Source: CAZAAW01 sp964483325 (lineage in GTDB: Bacteria; Pseudomonadota; Alphaproteobacteria; Rhizobiales; Kaistiaceae). From it: a DNA stretch of 29,364 nt. The notes beneath the pieces were generated by a model. That model did no database searches and was not told where the DNA came from. It worked only from the letters and a program-made list of their open reading frames with translations. The stretch covers positions 1 through 29,364 of the forward strand of contig CAZAAW010000030.1 in assembly GCA_964483325.1 (NCBI GenBank), written 5' to 3'. Positions 1 to 6,956 of the stretch are shown here, piece after piece (position 1 is the stretch's first letter; the number at the start of each line of letters is the position of its first letter). The position numbers were made by a program, and so were the translations under genes.

Positions 1-420
1 CTTCACCAGCCAGTTGTGCTTGGTGCAGGGCCGCGTGATGCCGACCGTGTCGCATTCCTGGAAGGCGTCGGAGCCGATGAGATGCGTCGCCACCTGGCCG
101 GTGATGCAGACCAGGGGAATGGAATCCATCAGCGCGTCGGTGAGGGCGGTCACCATGTTGGTGGCGCCGGGGCCGGAGGTCACCAGCGCCACGCCGGGCC
201 GGCCGGTCGAGCGGGCATAGCCTTCCGCCGCATGGCCGGCGCCCTGCTCGTGGCGGACGAGGACGTGGCGGATCTGCTCCTGCTGGTAGAGCTCGTCATA
301 AATCGGCAGCACGGCGCCGCCGGGATAGCCGAAAAGCGTCTCGACGCCATGGTCGATCAGGGCCTGCACGACCATTTCGGCGCCGGTCATCTCCCGGCTT
401 GTCGTTTGTCTGTCCAGCAT
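1..420 (-). CDS. ilvB: Acetolactate synthase large subunit, N-terminal part (runs off the window)
   Basis: This is the first 140 codons of the catalytic subunit of acetohydroxyacid synthase. The enzyme is thiamine-diphosphate dependent and condenses pyruvate with pyruvate or 2-oxobutyrate in the first common step of valine, leucine and isoleucine synthesis. The translation carries the family's N-terminal TPP-binding motifs: FGYPGGAVLPIYD, then RHEQGAGHAAEGYAR with the catalytic Glu of HEQ, then TSGPGATNMVTALTDALMDS. The gene is open to position 1, so the FAD-binding and C-terminal TPP domains lie outside the window. The ATG at 420 places the conserved domain about 12 residues in, as is usual for the family. 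The gene lies behind a leader peptide and terminator (499-552 and 443-466), so it is almost certainly controlled by branched-chain amino acid attenuation. ilvN would be expected downstream, outside the window. Confidence 0.95.
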   Translation of the reverse strand, partial: MLDRQTTSREMTGAEMVVQALIDHGVETLFGYPGGAVLPIYDELYQQEQIRHVLVRHEQGAGHAAEGYARSTGRPGVALVTSGPGATNMVTALTDALMDSIPLVCITGQVATHLIGSDAFQECDTVGITRPCTKHNWLVK

Positions 421-442
421 CTTCGACTCCGCTTCGGCCAAC

Positions 443-466
443 AAAAAAGGCCCTCGAGGGGGCCTT
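443..466 (-). terminator. Attenuator terminator in front of ilvB
   Basis: Read on the minus strand, a perfect 7-bp stem AAGGCCC/GGGCCTT (460-466 paired with 447-453) with a six-base loop is followed by a run of T ending near 443. This is a classical Rho-independent terminator. It sits between the leader peptide stop (499) and the ilvB start (420), where a transcription attenuator would be. The end of the leader coding region contains GGCCT, which could pair with AGGCC of the terminator's 5' arm as an antiterminator. That alternative pairing is inferred. Confidence 0.85.
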
Positions 467-472
467 GGCATC

Positions 473-520
473 GCGCACCACCGATGGTCGACGGCTTGTC
501 AGGCCATCGCGGCGGTGCGC
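473..520 (-). promoter_or_regulatory. Pause/anti-antiterminator-type hairpin of the ilvB leader RNA
   Basis: The 3' half of the leader peptide coding region (511-520, minus-strand GCGCACCGCC) pairs over 10 bases, with one G-U, with 473-482 (GGTGGTGCGC). Inside it GATGG (504-508) pairs with CCATC (483-487), giving a long, nearly continuous stem of about 15 pairs that ends just before the terminator arm. A ribosome stalled on the Ile-Leu-Leu-Val-Val codons would stop upstream of this stem, and one reaching the stop codon would disrupt it. Which structure promotes read-through is inference. Confidence 0.6.
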
Positions 521-552
521 TCCGATACTACGAGAAGGATAGGGGCGCGCAT
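499..552 (-). CDS. ilvB leader peptide (17 residues, Ile-Leu-Leu-Val-Val)
   Basis: This short gene encodes MRAPILLVVSERTAAMA and stops 78 bases before ilvB. Residues 5-9 are Ile-Leu-Leu-Val-Val, the three amino acids made by the downstream pathway, consecutively placed as in known ilv leader peptides. A GGAG Shine-Dalgarno sequence lies nine bases upstream of the ATG, and a good -35/-10 pair (580-608) lies just upstream. A terminator (443-466) and a competing hairpin (473-520) lie downstream. Together they make a complete ribosome-mediated attenuator: scarce charged tRNA for Ile, Leu or Val stalls the ribosome and allows transcription into ilvB. The peptide itself probably has no other function. 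The codon run and the position behind a promoter argue against chance. Confidence 0.85.
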   Translation of the reverse strand: MRAPILLVVSERTAAMA

Positions 553-579
553 GGCGCAGTACTCCACGAGTTGGCGGGG

Positions 580-608
580 AAACTAGTCTCGCTCCCCGCG
601 GCGGTCAA
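580..608 (-). promoter_or_regulatory. Sigma-70-type promoter of the ilvB leader operon
   Basis: On the minus strand, TTGACC (603-608) and TAGTTT (580-585) are separated by exactly 17 bases. The -35 box overlaps the miaA stop codon. Initiation about seven bases downstream would give a leader RNA that starts some 20-25 bases before the leader peptide ATG at 552. Confidence 0.65.
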
Positions 609-1507
609 CCGCGTTGTTGCAGGATAGTCGATTCCGCCGCCGTGCTATCGGGCGGAAGACGCTGCCAGTCGGCCATCTGATGGCGCTGCCAGGTCAACTG
701 GCGCTTGGCGTATTGGCGCGTTTCGGCCTGGACGGCGGCGATCGCGGCGTCCCGCCCGCTGCGGCCGGCAAGGAAATCGAGCAGCGGGCGGAGGCCCAGC
801 GCCTTGGCGGCCGGCAGCGCCGGATCGATGCCGAGGCGCGCGAAGGCTGCCGCCTCCTCAAGGGCGCCGCCCTCCAGCATGGCGACGAAACGCGCGTCGA
901 TGCGCCGGTAGAGCTCGCCCCGCGGCGGCTCCAGGACGTAGCGCTGGGCGCTGCTCACCAGGGCGGGCGCCGGCGCCTCGGCCTGCCAGGCGCGCAGCGG
1001 CCGGCCAGTGGCGTCGAGCACTTCCAGCGCCCTGAGGATGCGGCTCCTGTCGGACGGCCGCAGCCGCGCCGCTTCCCCCGCTGCCTTGGCCGCCAGCAGG
1101 GCATGGAGATCCGGCGCGGAGAGATGGCGGGCCCGCTCTTCCCATGCCCTGCGGATATCGGCGGGGATCGGCGGCACCGGGGCCATGCCGGCGGTGAGGG
1201 CGCGGAAATAGAGGCCCGTCCCGCCGACGATGATCGGCACGGCATCCGGCGCCGCGGCGAGCACGGCGGCGACATCTTCCAGCCAGGCGCCGACGGAGTA
1301 TCGCCTCGCCGCCGGCACATGCCCGTAGAGACGGTGCGGCGCCAGTTTCTCCTCGGCGGGATCGGGGCGCGCCGTCAGCAGGCGCAGCTCGGCATAGACC
1401 TGCATCGAATCGGCGTTGATGATGACGCCGCCGAGCCGCTGCGCGAGGCGAAGCGCCAGAGCCGACTTGCCGCTGGCCGTCGGGCCGCAGATGAGGATGG
1501 CTTGCAT
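605..1507 (-). CDS. miaA: tRNA dimethylallyltransferase MiaA
   Basis: MiaA transfers the dimethylallyl group to N6 of adenosine 37 in tRNAs that read UNN codons, the first step of i6A/ms2i6A formation in the cytoplasm. The 300-residue product opens with the P-loop GPTASGKS (residues 8-15), followed by NADSMQVY with the catalytic Asp33, then IVGGTGLYFRAL (about 92-104) and the C-terminal YAKRQLTWQR motif (about 266-275). All are in family order and at the usual length. The open frame extends 59 codons further upstream, but those residues are not family-like. The ATG at 1507 puts the P-loop at the correct distance from the N terminus and follows an AGGGAG. The gene ends inside the ilvB promoter. 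miaA next to ilvB and near serB is familiar from rhizobial genomes. Confidence 0.95.
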   Translation of the reverse strand: MQAILICGPTASGKSALALRLAQRLGGVIINADSMQVYAELRLLTARPDPAEEKLAPHRLYGHVPAARRYSVGAWLEDVAAVLAAAPDAVPIIVGGTGLYFRALTAGMAPVPPIPADIRRAWEERARHLSAPDLHALLAAKAAGEAARLRPSDRSRILRALEVLDATGRPLRAWQAEAPAPALVSSAQRYVLEPPRGELYRRIDARFVAMLEGGALEEAAAFARLGIDPALPAAKALGLRPLLDFLAGRSGRDAAIAAVQAETRQYAKRQLTWQRHQMADWQRLPPDSTAAESTILQQRG

Positions 1508-1571
1508 GCGCTCCCTGTGCGGCAAGCGGCCGGCGCGTGCAAGCGGCGTTCGCGCCTTATGGAGACAGATC

Positions 1572-2084
1572 ATGACCGCCTTTGTCGCCCTGCTGCGCGC
1601 CGTCAATGTCGGCGGCACCGGCAAGCTGCCGATGAGCGATCTCAAGGCGATGTGCGAAGCGGCCGGGTTCGCCGCGGTCCGCACCTATATCGCCAGTGGT
1701 AATGTCCTATTTCGCAGCGACGGCGCCGAGGCGGCGGTGAAGGCGGCGCTGGAGGCCGCCCTCGACGCCTATGCCGGACGGCCTGTCGGCGTGATGGTCC
1801 GCACCGCCGCCGAGATGGCCGGCGTGCTGTCGGACAATCCCTTTCCGGACCGGGCGCCCAACCGCACCGTGGCGATCTTCCTCGATGCGCCGCCGCCGGC
1901 CGGCACGCTGGACGGCATCTCCGGACAGGCCGGCGAGGAAATCGCCCTCGGCCGGCGCGAGATCTACGTGCATTACGGCGACGGCATGGGACAGTCGAAG
2001 CTGCGCATCAAGGCTGCGGCCGCCGGCACGGCGCGCAACATCAACACCGTGGCCAAGCTCGCGGAACTGGCCGCCGCTCTTTAG
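1572..2084 (+). CDS. DUF1697 family protein
   Basis: This 170-residue protein matches the DUF1697 family by its opening (FVALLRAVNVGGTGKLPMSDLK), by RTYIASGNVLFRS (about residues 37-49) and by the closing segment KLRIKAAAAGTARNINTV, where family members carry a conserved Lys and Arg-Asn. The biochemical role of this family is not established. There is no signal peptide or membrane segment, so the protein is probably cytoplasmic. The ATG at 1572 has a GGAG seven bases upstream. The gene diverges from miaA with only 64 bases between the start codons, so the two promoters must be close together or overlap. It is followed by a long gene-free stretch rich in palindromes, so it is probably monocistronic. 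Confidence 0.85.
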   Translation: MTAFVALLRAVNVGGTGKLPMSDLKAMCEAAGFAAVRTYIASGNVLFRSDGAEAAVKAALEAALDAYAGRPVGVMVRTAAEMAGVLSDNPFPDRAPNRTVAIFLDAPPPAGTLDGISGQAGEEIALGRREIYVHYGDGMGQSKLRIKAAAAGTARNINTVAKLAELAAAL

Positions 2085-2130
2085 AAGACGGTGGCGCTGA
2101 ACCCCCTCACCAGTCCGCTTAGGCTACCGA

Positions 2131-2149
2131 CCTCTCCCTATGGGAGAGG
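2131..2149. repeat. Short palindrome CCTCTCCC-TAT-GGGAGAGG
   Basis: This is a perfect 8-bp inverted repeat with a three-base loop, 47 bases after the DUF1697 stop codon. A related palindrome (CTCCCATGGGAG) lies near 2419-2430. Without a T-run it is not a clear terminator. It looks like a component of the palindromic intergenic mosaic that fills 2085-2656. Confidence 0.6.
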
Positions 2150-2243
2150 CGGGCGGGCGCGACCGCTGGCGTGTCATGCCCGGCGTGGGTCCCCACCCGT
2201 CACGCGCCTGCGGCGCGCGCCACCCTCCCCACGTGCCGTGAGG

Positions 2244-2393
2244 AGGGATGGGTGCGCGCTTCCCGATGGGGATGCGGTGTGACAGCGTGGGCAAGGTTCC
2301 GTTTTGCCCACGCGGCCCTTGATGCAGGGCGCCCATCCCTCACCCGGAGGGGGAGGGTGGCCCCGGCGTAGCCGGGGTCGGGTGGGGAGCGAC
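2244..2393 (+). repeat. Palindromic intergenic repeat, copy 1
   Basis: The element has outer arms AGGGATGGGTGCGC at its left side and GCGCCCATCCCT near 2330-2341. These are followed by a GC-rich tail whose core is CCCCGGC-GTA-GCCGGGG (about 2361-2377), ending in GGTCGGGTGGGGAGCG. The same arms and tail recur in the same orientation at 4869-4996, while the middle sections differ. It resembles the REP/BIME-like mosaic repeats common between genes in this group of bacteria. I see no coding capacity in the whole stretch 2085-2656, which otherwise contains only further short palindromes. Confidence 0.75.
2285..2313. repeat. Hairpin GCGTGGGCAA-N9-TTGCCCACGC, copy A
   Basis: This perfect 10-bp inverted repeat lies in the middle of repeat copy 1. 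The identical arms occur at 6911-6940 with a different ten-base spacer. Conserved arms with a varying loop suggest that a folded structure or a bound protein is recognised. Confidence 0.75.
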
Positions 2394-2656
2394 GGTTCAG
2401 GATGAGGCGCCTCTTACCTCTCCCATGGGAGCGTCGGAAACGCGACAGCGTTTCCGGTTGAGGGATACCGCCGGTGACATGAGGCTGCGGCGCCGGGGCA
2501 GGATTCCCGGCGGCCGCCTGTTTCGGCGGGACAGCAGAAACCCTTCCCCGACACTCCGGCAGGCTGTTCGCGCCGCTATGAAACCGGGCTTGTGCCTTCG
2601 GCCAGCCTCAGTATAGCAATCAGTTCTACGGGGCGCTGGCAAAGGATCGAGCTTCG

Positions 2657-3802
2657 ATGCCTTCTCTTTTTAATAAGTCTATTCTTAGTGTCGTTGGACT
2701 AGGCGTGGTATTCAGCTTCAGCGGGATGCCGTCGGCTCGTGCAGATTTCGTTGTAATTCCACCCAACCGCATAGTCGCGTCGATCATACTTTACGACCAG
2801 GCGCTGCGGGGCATGCGCAATGTCGTCGATCAGGTCATGAAGATCTATGAGAGCAAGGCGGCCGCCAGCGCTCAAATTCAAGCCGCCCGCGACAATTTTT
2901 GGTCAAATATCGACAATCCGGAAGGTTACGAGGATCGCTATCGCACATACCTTGAGGCGCTGCTTGCCAAGGACATTCACTACCTTGGCGCCTACGCGGC
3001 TCTCGGGCCGGGAGCGGACGAGTCGATCGTGTTCTCGCAGTTTGGCGGCGACATCGACGGCGGTATTCCTCCCGAGGCGAGCCCGACGTTCAACGCCTGG
3101 GTGAGGGCCGTCCGATTCGCGCTTGGCGCGAGAGAGGGGGAAATGCTGTCGCTGACGACGACATCTGCCGAGATGCTGGCGGCCCTCGAGGAGCCGGATG
3201 TTGTCAAGGCCTATGGCGAATATCAGGTCCAGCGCGACAGCGTCGAGTTTCGCGATGCCGGATTCGGCGACTTCTTCCAGGAACAGCTTGCCCGCGCGAC
3301 GGACAGTGTTCCCGTCGTCTTCGAGGACGAGCCGCATCCTCTCAGTCCGACCGTGATAAGGAGAACCTATTCTTCCGCGCCGGACCGGTACTCGCCGGTC
3401 GTCGATCCCGCCCTTTTCGACGGCGGTGCCGAATATCTGGTTGCCACGCTCCCGCGGCGGCGAATGGAAGGCGCCCTCTACCAATATCAGGTTACGCCGC
3501 TCGACTATGCGATGACGATACGCGGCGCCGACAGCCACGGCGCGTATTTCGCAGGCAACCCAAGCGGCGCCGAGCGCTTCAATACGATGGGCGATCCGCG
3601 GCGCCAGCAGCTTGATGCGTATATGACCAGCAGGTTCCCCAGGCAGCCCAAGCTGCTCATGTGCTCCTACGACGACTACCGAGACGTCGTCATGTGGCTC
3701 GACGAGGTGCCTGATTTTGCCGGACTGCCCGCCGAATTGTCGGATGTCCTGCGGATCAAGGAGAAGGGCAATCAGTGCCCGCCCGTCTGGCCGGGGTCTT
3801 AA
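2657..3802 (+). CDS. Exported protein of unknown function
   Basis: I do not recognise this 381-residue protein. It begins with a standard signal peptide: Asn/Lys, then a hydrophobic stretch (about residues 8-23), then an Ala-Arg-Ala cleavage site near residue 29, so it is probably periplasmic. No later hydrophobic segment is visible. After the signal come a mostly helical region (about 40-75) and a long mixed region. The only cysteines are two late ones (LLMCSYDDYRD and NQCPPVWPG), which could form a disulfide. An AAAGGA ten bases upstream supports the ATG at 2657. Early codons use more A and T than neighbouring genes (TCT, TTT, AAT, AGT, ATT). The gene sits between two copies of a palindromic repeat beside core genes. 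These signs suggest later acquisition, but that is inference. Confidence 0.75.
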   Translation: MPSLFNKSILSVVGLGVVFSFSGMPSARADFVVIPPNRIVASIILYDQALRGMRNVVDQVMKIYESKAAASAQIQAARDNFWSNIDNPEGYEDRYRTYLEALLAKDIHYLGAYAALGPGADESIVFSQFGGDIDGGIPPEASPTFNAWVRAVRFALGAREGEMLSLTTTSAEMLAALEEPDVVKAYGEYQVQRDSVEFRDAGFGDFFQEQLARATDSVPVVFEDEPHPLSPTVIRRTYSSAPDRYSPVVDPALFDGGAEYLVATLPRRRMEGALYQYQVTPLDYAMTIRGADSHGAYFAGNPSGAERFNTMGDPRRQQLDAYMTSRFPRQPKLLMCSYDDYRDVVMWLDEVPDFAGLPAELSDVLRIKEKGNQCPPVWPGS

Positions 3803-3961
3803 GGCTTCGGCGAACAACAGGGCCGGGTGAGAGGCGTCCATAGCCCTTCGCCCGGCCCCCGCTCTTTCTGACGTCTCCCTCTCTTGTTGCCTCAGACAGC
3901 GGCGCCTCTCGACGGCCGGTCCAGCCGGCGGCTATAGCCGGGCCGTTTGACGGAGACGCCG

Positions 3962-4855
3962 ATGCAGTTCGTCCTGACGCTGATTGCCAATCCCGCCGAT
4001 CCGGCGGTCGATCCGGCGCTCGCTGCCGCGGCCGCCGCTGCCGTCGGCAGTCCGGATGCGCCGCGCTGGCTGGCGCCCGGCATTGCCGCCGATGCGTTCT
4101 TCGAGGCTGATCTCGCGGCCATTGCCGGGCTTGAAGCAGCGGCCCGCGCTATTGTCGACGGCCGCCCCGTCGATGTCGCCATTCGCCCGGCGGCGGGCCG
4201 ACGCAAGCATCTCCTCGTCGCTGACATGGATTCCACCATCATCGGGCAGGAATGCATCGACGAGCTTGCCGACTATGCCGGGCTGAAGGCCGAGGTGGCG
4301 GCCATCACCGAAGCGGCGATGCGCGGCGAACTCGCCTTCGAGGCGGCGCTGCGCCTCCGCATCGCGCTGCTGGCCGGGCTGCCGGTGAGCGTCATCCATG
4401 AGGTGATCGCCCAGCGGCTGACGCTGACGCCCGGCGCCCGCACGCTGGTCCAGACGATGCGCGCCCACGGCGCCAGGACGCTGCTGGTCTCCGGCGGCTT
4501 CACGGTGTTCACCGCCGCGGTGACGGCGATGGTCGGCTTCGAGGAGCATCGCGGCAATACGCTCATCATCGAGGACGACCACATCGCCGGCACGGCGGCC
4601 GAGCCAATCCTCGGCCGCGAGGCAAAGCTGCAGGCCCTGCTCGCCGGGCGGGAAGCGCTCGGCCTCGACCCGTCGGACACGCTGGCGGTCGGCGACGGCG
4701 CCAACGACCTGGCGATGATCGGTGCGGCGGGGCTCGGCGTCGCCTACCGGGCGAAGCCGATCGTCGCCACGGCGGCGCCGGTGCGCATCGACCATGGCGA
4801 CCTGACGGCGCTCCTGTACCTGCAGGGCTACAGCAGGGACGAGTTTCGCAGCTGA
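3962..4855 (+). CDS. serB: Phosphoserine phosphatase SerB
   Basis: SerB hydrolyses O-phosphoserine to serine, the last step of the phosphorylated serine pathway in the cytoplasm. The 297-residue product has the haloacid dehalogenase core in order: DMDSTIIGQECIDE with nucleophile Asp88 and acid-base Asp90, LLVSGGF (Ser177-Gly-Gly), Lys222 of the GREAKL segment, and VGDGANDLAMI with Asp245 and Asp249 binding magnesium. The first 80 residues form the ACT-like N-terminal region usual in proteobacterial SerB. The ATG at 3962 has a GGAG six bases upstream. A TTG five codons earlier is in frame but unsupported. The gene lies between a gene of unknown function and repeat copy 2. No promoter or terminator is obvious in the 159 bases upstream. 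Confidence 0.95.
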   Translation: MQFVLTLIANPADPAVDPALAAAAAAAVGSPDAPRWLAPGIAADAFFEADLAAIAGLEAAARAIVDGRPVDVAIRPAAGRRKHLLVADMDSTIIGQECIDELADYAGLKAEVAAITEAAMRGELAFEAALRLRIALLAGLPVSVIHEVIAQRLTLTPGARTLVQTMRAHGARTLLVSGGFTVFTAAVTAMVGFEEHRGNTLIIEDDHIAGTAAEPILGREAKLQALLAGREALGLDPSDTLAVGDGANDLAMIGAAGLGVAYRAKPIVATAAPVRIDHGDLTALLYLQGYSRDEFRS

Positions 4856-4868
4856 CCCTTGGCGGCTG

Positions 4869-4996
4869 AGGGATGGGTGCGCGCTTCCCATGGCAGGGAT
4901 GTCCCTGAAGGAGACTGTTCCCGCAGAAAGAGGCGCCCATCCCTCACTGGAACGGGGAGGGTGGCCCCGGCGGTAGCCGGGGTCGGGTGGGAAGCG
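4869..4996 (+). repeat. Palindromic intergenic repeat, copy 2
   Basis: This copy shares with 2244-2393 the left arm AGGGATGGGTGCGCGCTTCCC (4869-4889), the GCGCCCATCCCTCAC right arm (4934-4948) and the tail with CCCCGGC/GCCGGGG around GGTA, ending in GGTCGGGTGGGAAGCG. Its middle is different and holds a small palindrome CAGGGATGTCCCTG. It starts 13 bases after serB and ends 29 bases before the end of the convergent ABC exporter gene. Confidence 0.75.
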
Positions 4997-5025
4997 CCGC
5001 CGGGCCGTTCGCACCCTACGAAGTG

Positions 5026-6747
5026 TCAGCTCGCCTTGCCGAACTGCGCCTCGTGGAGGCGGGCATAGGCGCCGCGGCGCGACAGGAGCTGCGCGTGCGT
5101 GCCTTCCTCGCTGATGCCATCCGCGCCGACCACGACGATGCGGTCGGCGTTGCGGATGGTGGCGAGCCGGTGCGCCACGACCAGCGTCGTGCGGCCTTCC
5201 GACAAAGCCGCCAGCGACTGCTGGATCGCCACCTCGGTCGCCGTGTCGAGCGCCGAGGTCGCCTCGTCCAGGATGAGGATCGGCGGGTTCTTCAGGAAGA
5301 TGCGGGCGATGGCGAGCCGCTGCTTCTGGCCGCCCGACAGCTTGACGCCGCGCTCGCCGGTGCGCGTGTCGAGCCCCTGCGGCAGGCCGAGCACGAACTG
5401 GTCGAGCGCGGCGCGACGCAGCGCCTCCATGATCTCCTCGTCCGTGGCGCCGAGCCGGCCATAGGCGATGTTCTCGCGGATCGTCGTCCCGAACAGGAAG
5501 ACGTCCTGCTGGACGATGCCGATCTGGCTGCGCAGCGACGCCTGCGTCATGTCGCGGATGTCGATGCCGTCGATGCGGATGGCGCCGGCGTCGACCTCGT
5601 AGAAGCGCGGCAGCAGCGAGCAGATCGTCGTCTTGCCGGCGCCGGAGGGGCCGACAAAGGCGACGGTCTCGCCGGGACGGATATGCAGGTTGAGGCCCGA
5701 CAGGACCTTGCCGGACTCGCCATAGCCGAAATGGACGTCGTCATAGACGATGTCGCCCCTGAGGCCGGTCACGGCGATCGCATCCGGCCGGTCGACGATG
5801 TCCGGCGCGGTGTCGATCAGGGTGGTGAAGCGCTTGAAGCCGGCAATGCCCTTCGGATAGCTCTCCAGCACCGAGGTGATCTTGTCGATCGGGCGGAAGA
5901 AGGCGTTGACCAGCAGCAGGAAGCCGACGAAGGCGCCGTAGCTGAGCTCGCCGGCCATGACGAAATATGTGCCGGCGACCATGACGATGAGCTGCACGAA
6001 GCGCGTGCTGAGATAGCTCAGCGTGATGCTGGCGGTCATGTAGGCATAGGCGCTGAGCTTGGTGGTCCGGTAGCCCTCGTTGCTGCGCGCGAAGAGGGCG
6101 CGTTCGTGGTCCTCGTTGGCGAAGGCCTTGACGATGCGGATGCCGCCGACGCTCTCGGTGACGCGGGCGTTGAACTCGCCCACCTGGCCGAACAGCTTGC
6201 GCCAGGTCAGCGTCATGCGGGCGCCGTAGCGGCTGGTTAGCCAGGCAGCGAAGGGCACGATGATGGTGGTCATCAGCGCCAGCTTCCAGTGCACCGTGAA
6301 CATCAGCACGAAGGCGCCGATGAAGGTCATCACGGCGATGAACAGGTCCTCCGGCCCGTGATGCGCCACCTCGCCGACCTCTTCGAGGTCCTTGGTGACA
6401 TGGGTGATCAGATGGCCGGTCTGGTTGTTGTCGAAGAAGCGGAAGCTCAGCTTCTGGATGTGGTCGAAGGCCTGGCGGCGCATGTCGGTCTCGATGCTGA
6501 TGCCGAGCGCATGACCCCAGTAATTGACGATCGCCATCAGGGCGGCGTTGAAGAGATAGACGCCGAGCAGCAGCGCCGCGACGGCCGCGATCAGCCCCCA
6601 GTTCCGGCCCGGCAGCAGCTGGTCGATGAACAGCTTCACCGCTAGCGGAAAGCCGAGCTCCAGCACGCCGCCCAGGACCGCGCAGCCGAAGTCGAGGAAG
6701 AACAGGCGCTTGTAGGGACGGTAATAGGAGAAGAAGCGGCGCAGCAT
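5026..6747 (-). CDS. ABC exporter half-transporter (MsbA/LmrA-like; TM domain fused to ATPase)
   Basis: This 573-residue protein joins an N-terminal type-1 exporter membrane domain (about residues 15-295, six predicted helices) to a nucleotide-binding domain (about 330-573). Visible ATPase motifs are Walker A GPSGAGKTT (366-374), Q-loop IVQQDVF (about 411-417), signature LSGGQKQR (470-477), Walker B ILILDEATSALD (490-501) and the switch His526 in VVAHRLAT. It should work as a homodimer in the inner membrane and export a lipid, drug or peptide. The substrate cannot be told from the sequence. MsbA lipid flippases and multidrug half-transporters look alike at this level. It converges with serB across repeat copy 2 and is separated from the upstream protease gene by a hairpin (6911-6940). 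Confidence 0.9.
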   Translation of the reverse strand: MLRRFFSYYRPYKRLFFLDFGCAVLGGVLELGFPLAVKLFIDQLLPGRNWGLIAAVAALLLGVYLFNAALMAIVNYWGHALGISIETDMRRQAFDHIQKLSFRFFDNNQTGHLITHVTKDLEEVGEVAHHGPEDLFIAVMTFIGAFVLMFTVHWKLALMTTIIVPFAAWLTSRYGARMTLTWRKLFGQVGEFNARVTESVGGIRIVKAFANEDHERALFARSNEGYRTTKLSAYAYMTASITLSYLSTRFVQLIVMVAGTYFVMAGELSYGAFVGFLLLVNAFFRPIDKITSVLESYPKGIAGFKRFTTLIDTAPDIVDRPDAIAVTGLRGDIVYDDVHFGYGESGKVLSGLNLHIRPGETVAFVGPSGAGKTTICSLLPRFYEVDAGAIRIDGIDIRDMTQASLRSQIGIVQQDVFLFGTTIRENIAYGRLGATDEEIMEALRRAALDQFVLGLPQGLDTRTGERGVKLSGGQKQRLAIARIFLKNPPILILDEATSALDTATEVAIQQSLAALSEGRTTLVVAHRLATIRNADRIVVVGADGISEEGTHAQLLSRRGAYARLHEAQFGKAS

Positions 6748-6910
6748 CGGAGCCGGTCAGTCCGGGGTGATCGTGGAGGGGAGGTTGCCGACGCGATCCT
6801 ACGCCACTTGCAAACGCTGTGGCAGCCCGGTCATGGCGCGGCCGGCATGCGGAGGAAAAGGCCGGGCGTAGCTGGTGGTGCCGCGCTGCGACTGAGCCTG
6901 TGGAAAGTCC

Positions 6911-6940
6911 GCGTGGGCAAGCCGGTCGACTTGCCCACGC
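6911..6940. repeat. Hairpin GCGTGGGCAA-N10-TTGCCCACGC, copy B
   Basis: This perfect 10-bp inverted repeat has the same arms as 2285-2313 and a ten-base loop. It lies 16 bases beyond the stop of the minus-strand protease gene and in front of the ABC exporter. It could limit read-through or protect a 3' end. It has no T-run, so Rho-independent termination is unlikely. Confidence 0.75.
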
Positions 6941-6956
6941 CTACGGATACTCGCCG

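Noticed and set aside
614..1702. Long plus-strand open frame opposite miaA
   Set aside because: It is a Gly/Arg/Ala-rich frame on the complement of miaA, with no domain or ribosome site. GC-rich DNA gives such shadows.
2085..2656. Short open frames in the palindrome-rich gap
   Set aside because: They are generated by repeat sequence (63-81 codons), lack ribosome sites and are not protein-like.
4987..6240. Long plus-strand open frame opposite the ABC exporter
   Set aside because: The opposite strand encodes a complete ABC transporter with all motifs. The composition (Asp/Arg/Gly/Val repeats) is that of an antisense frame.
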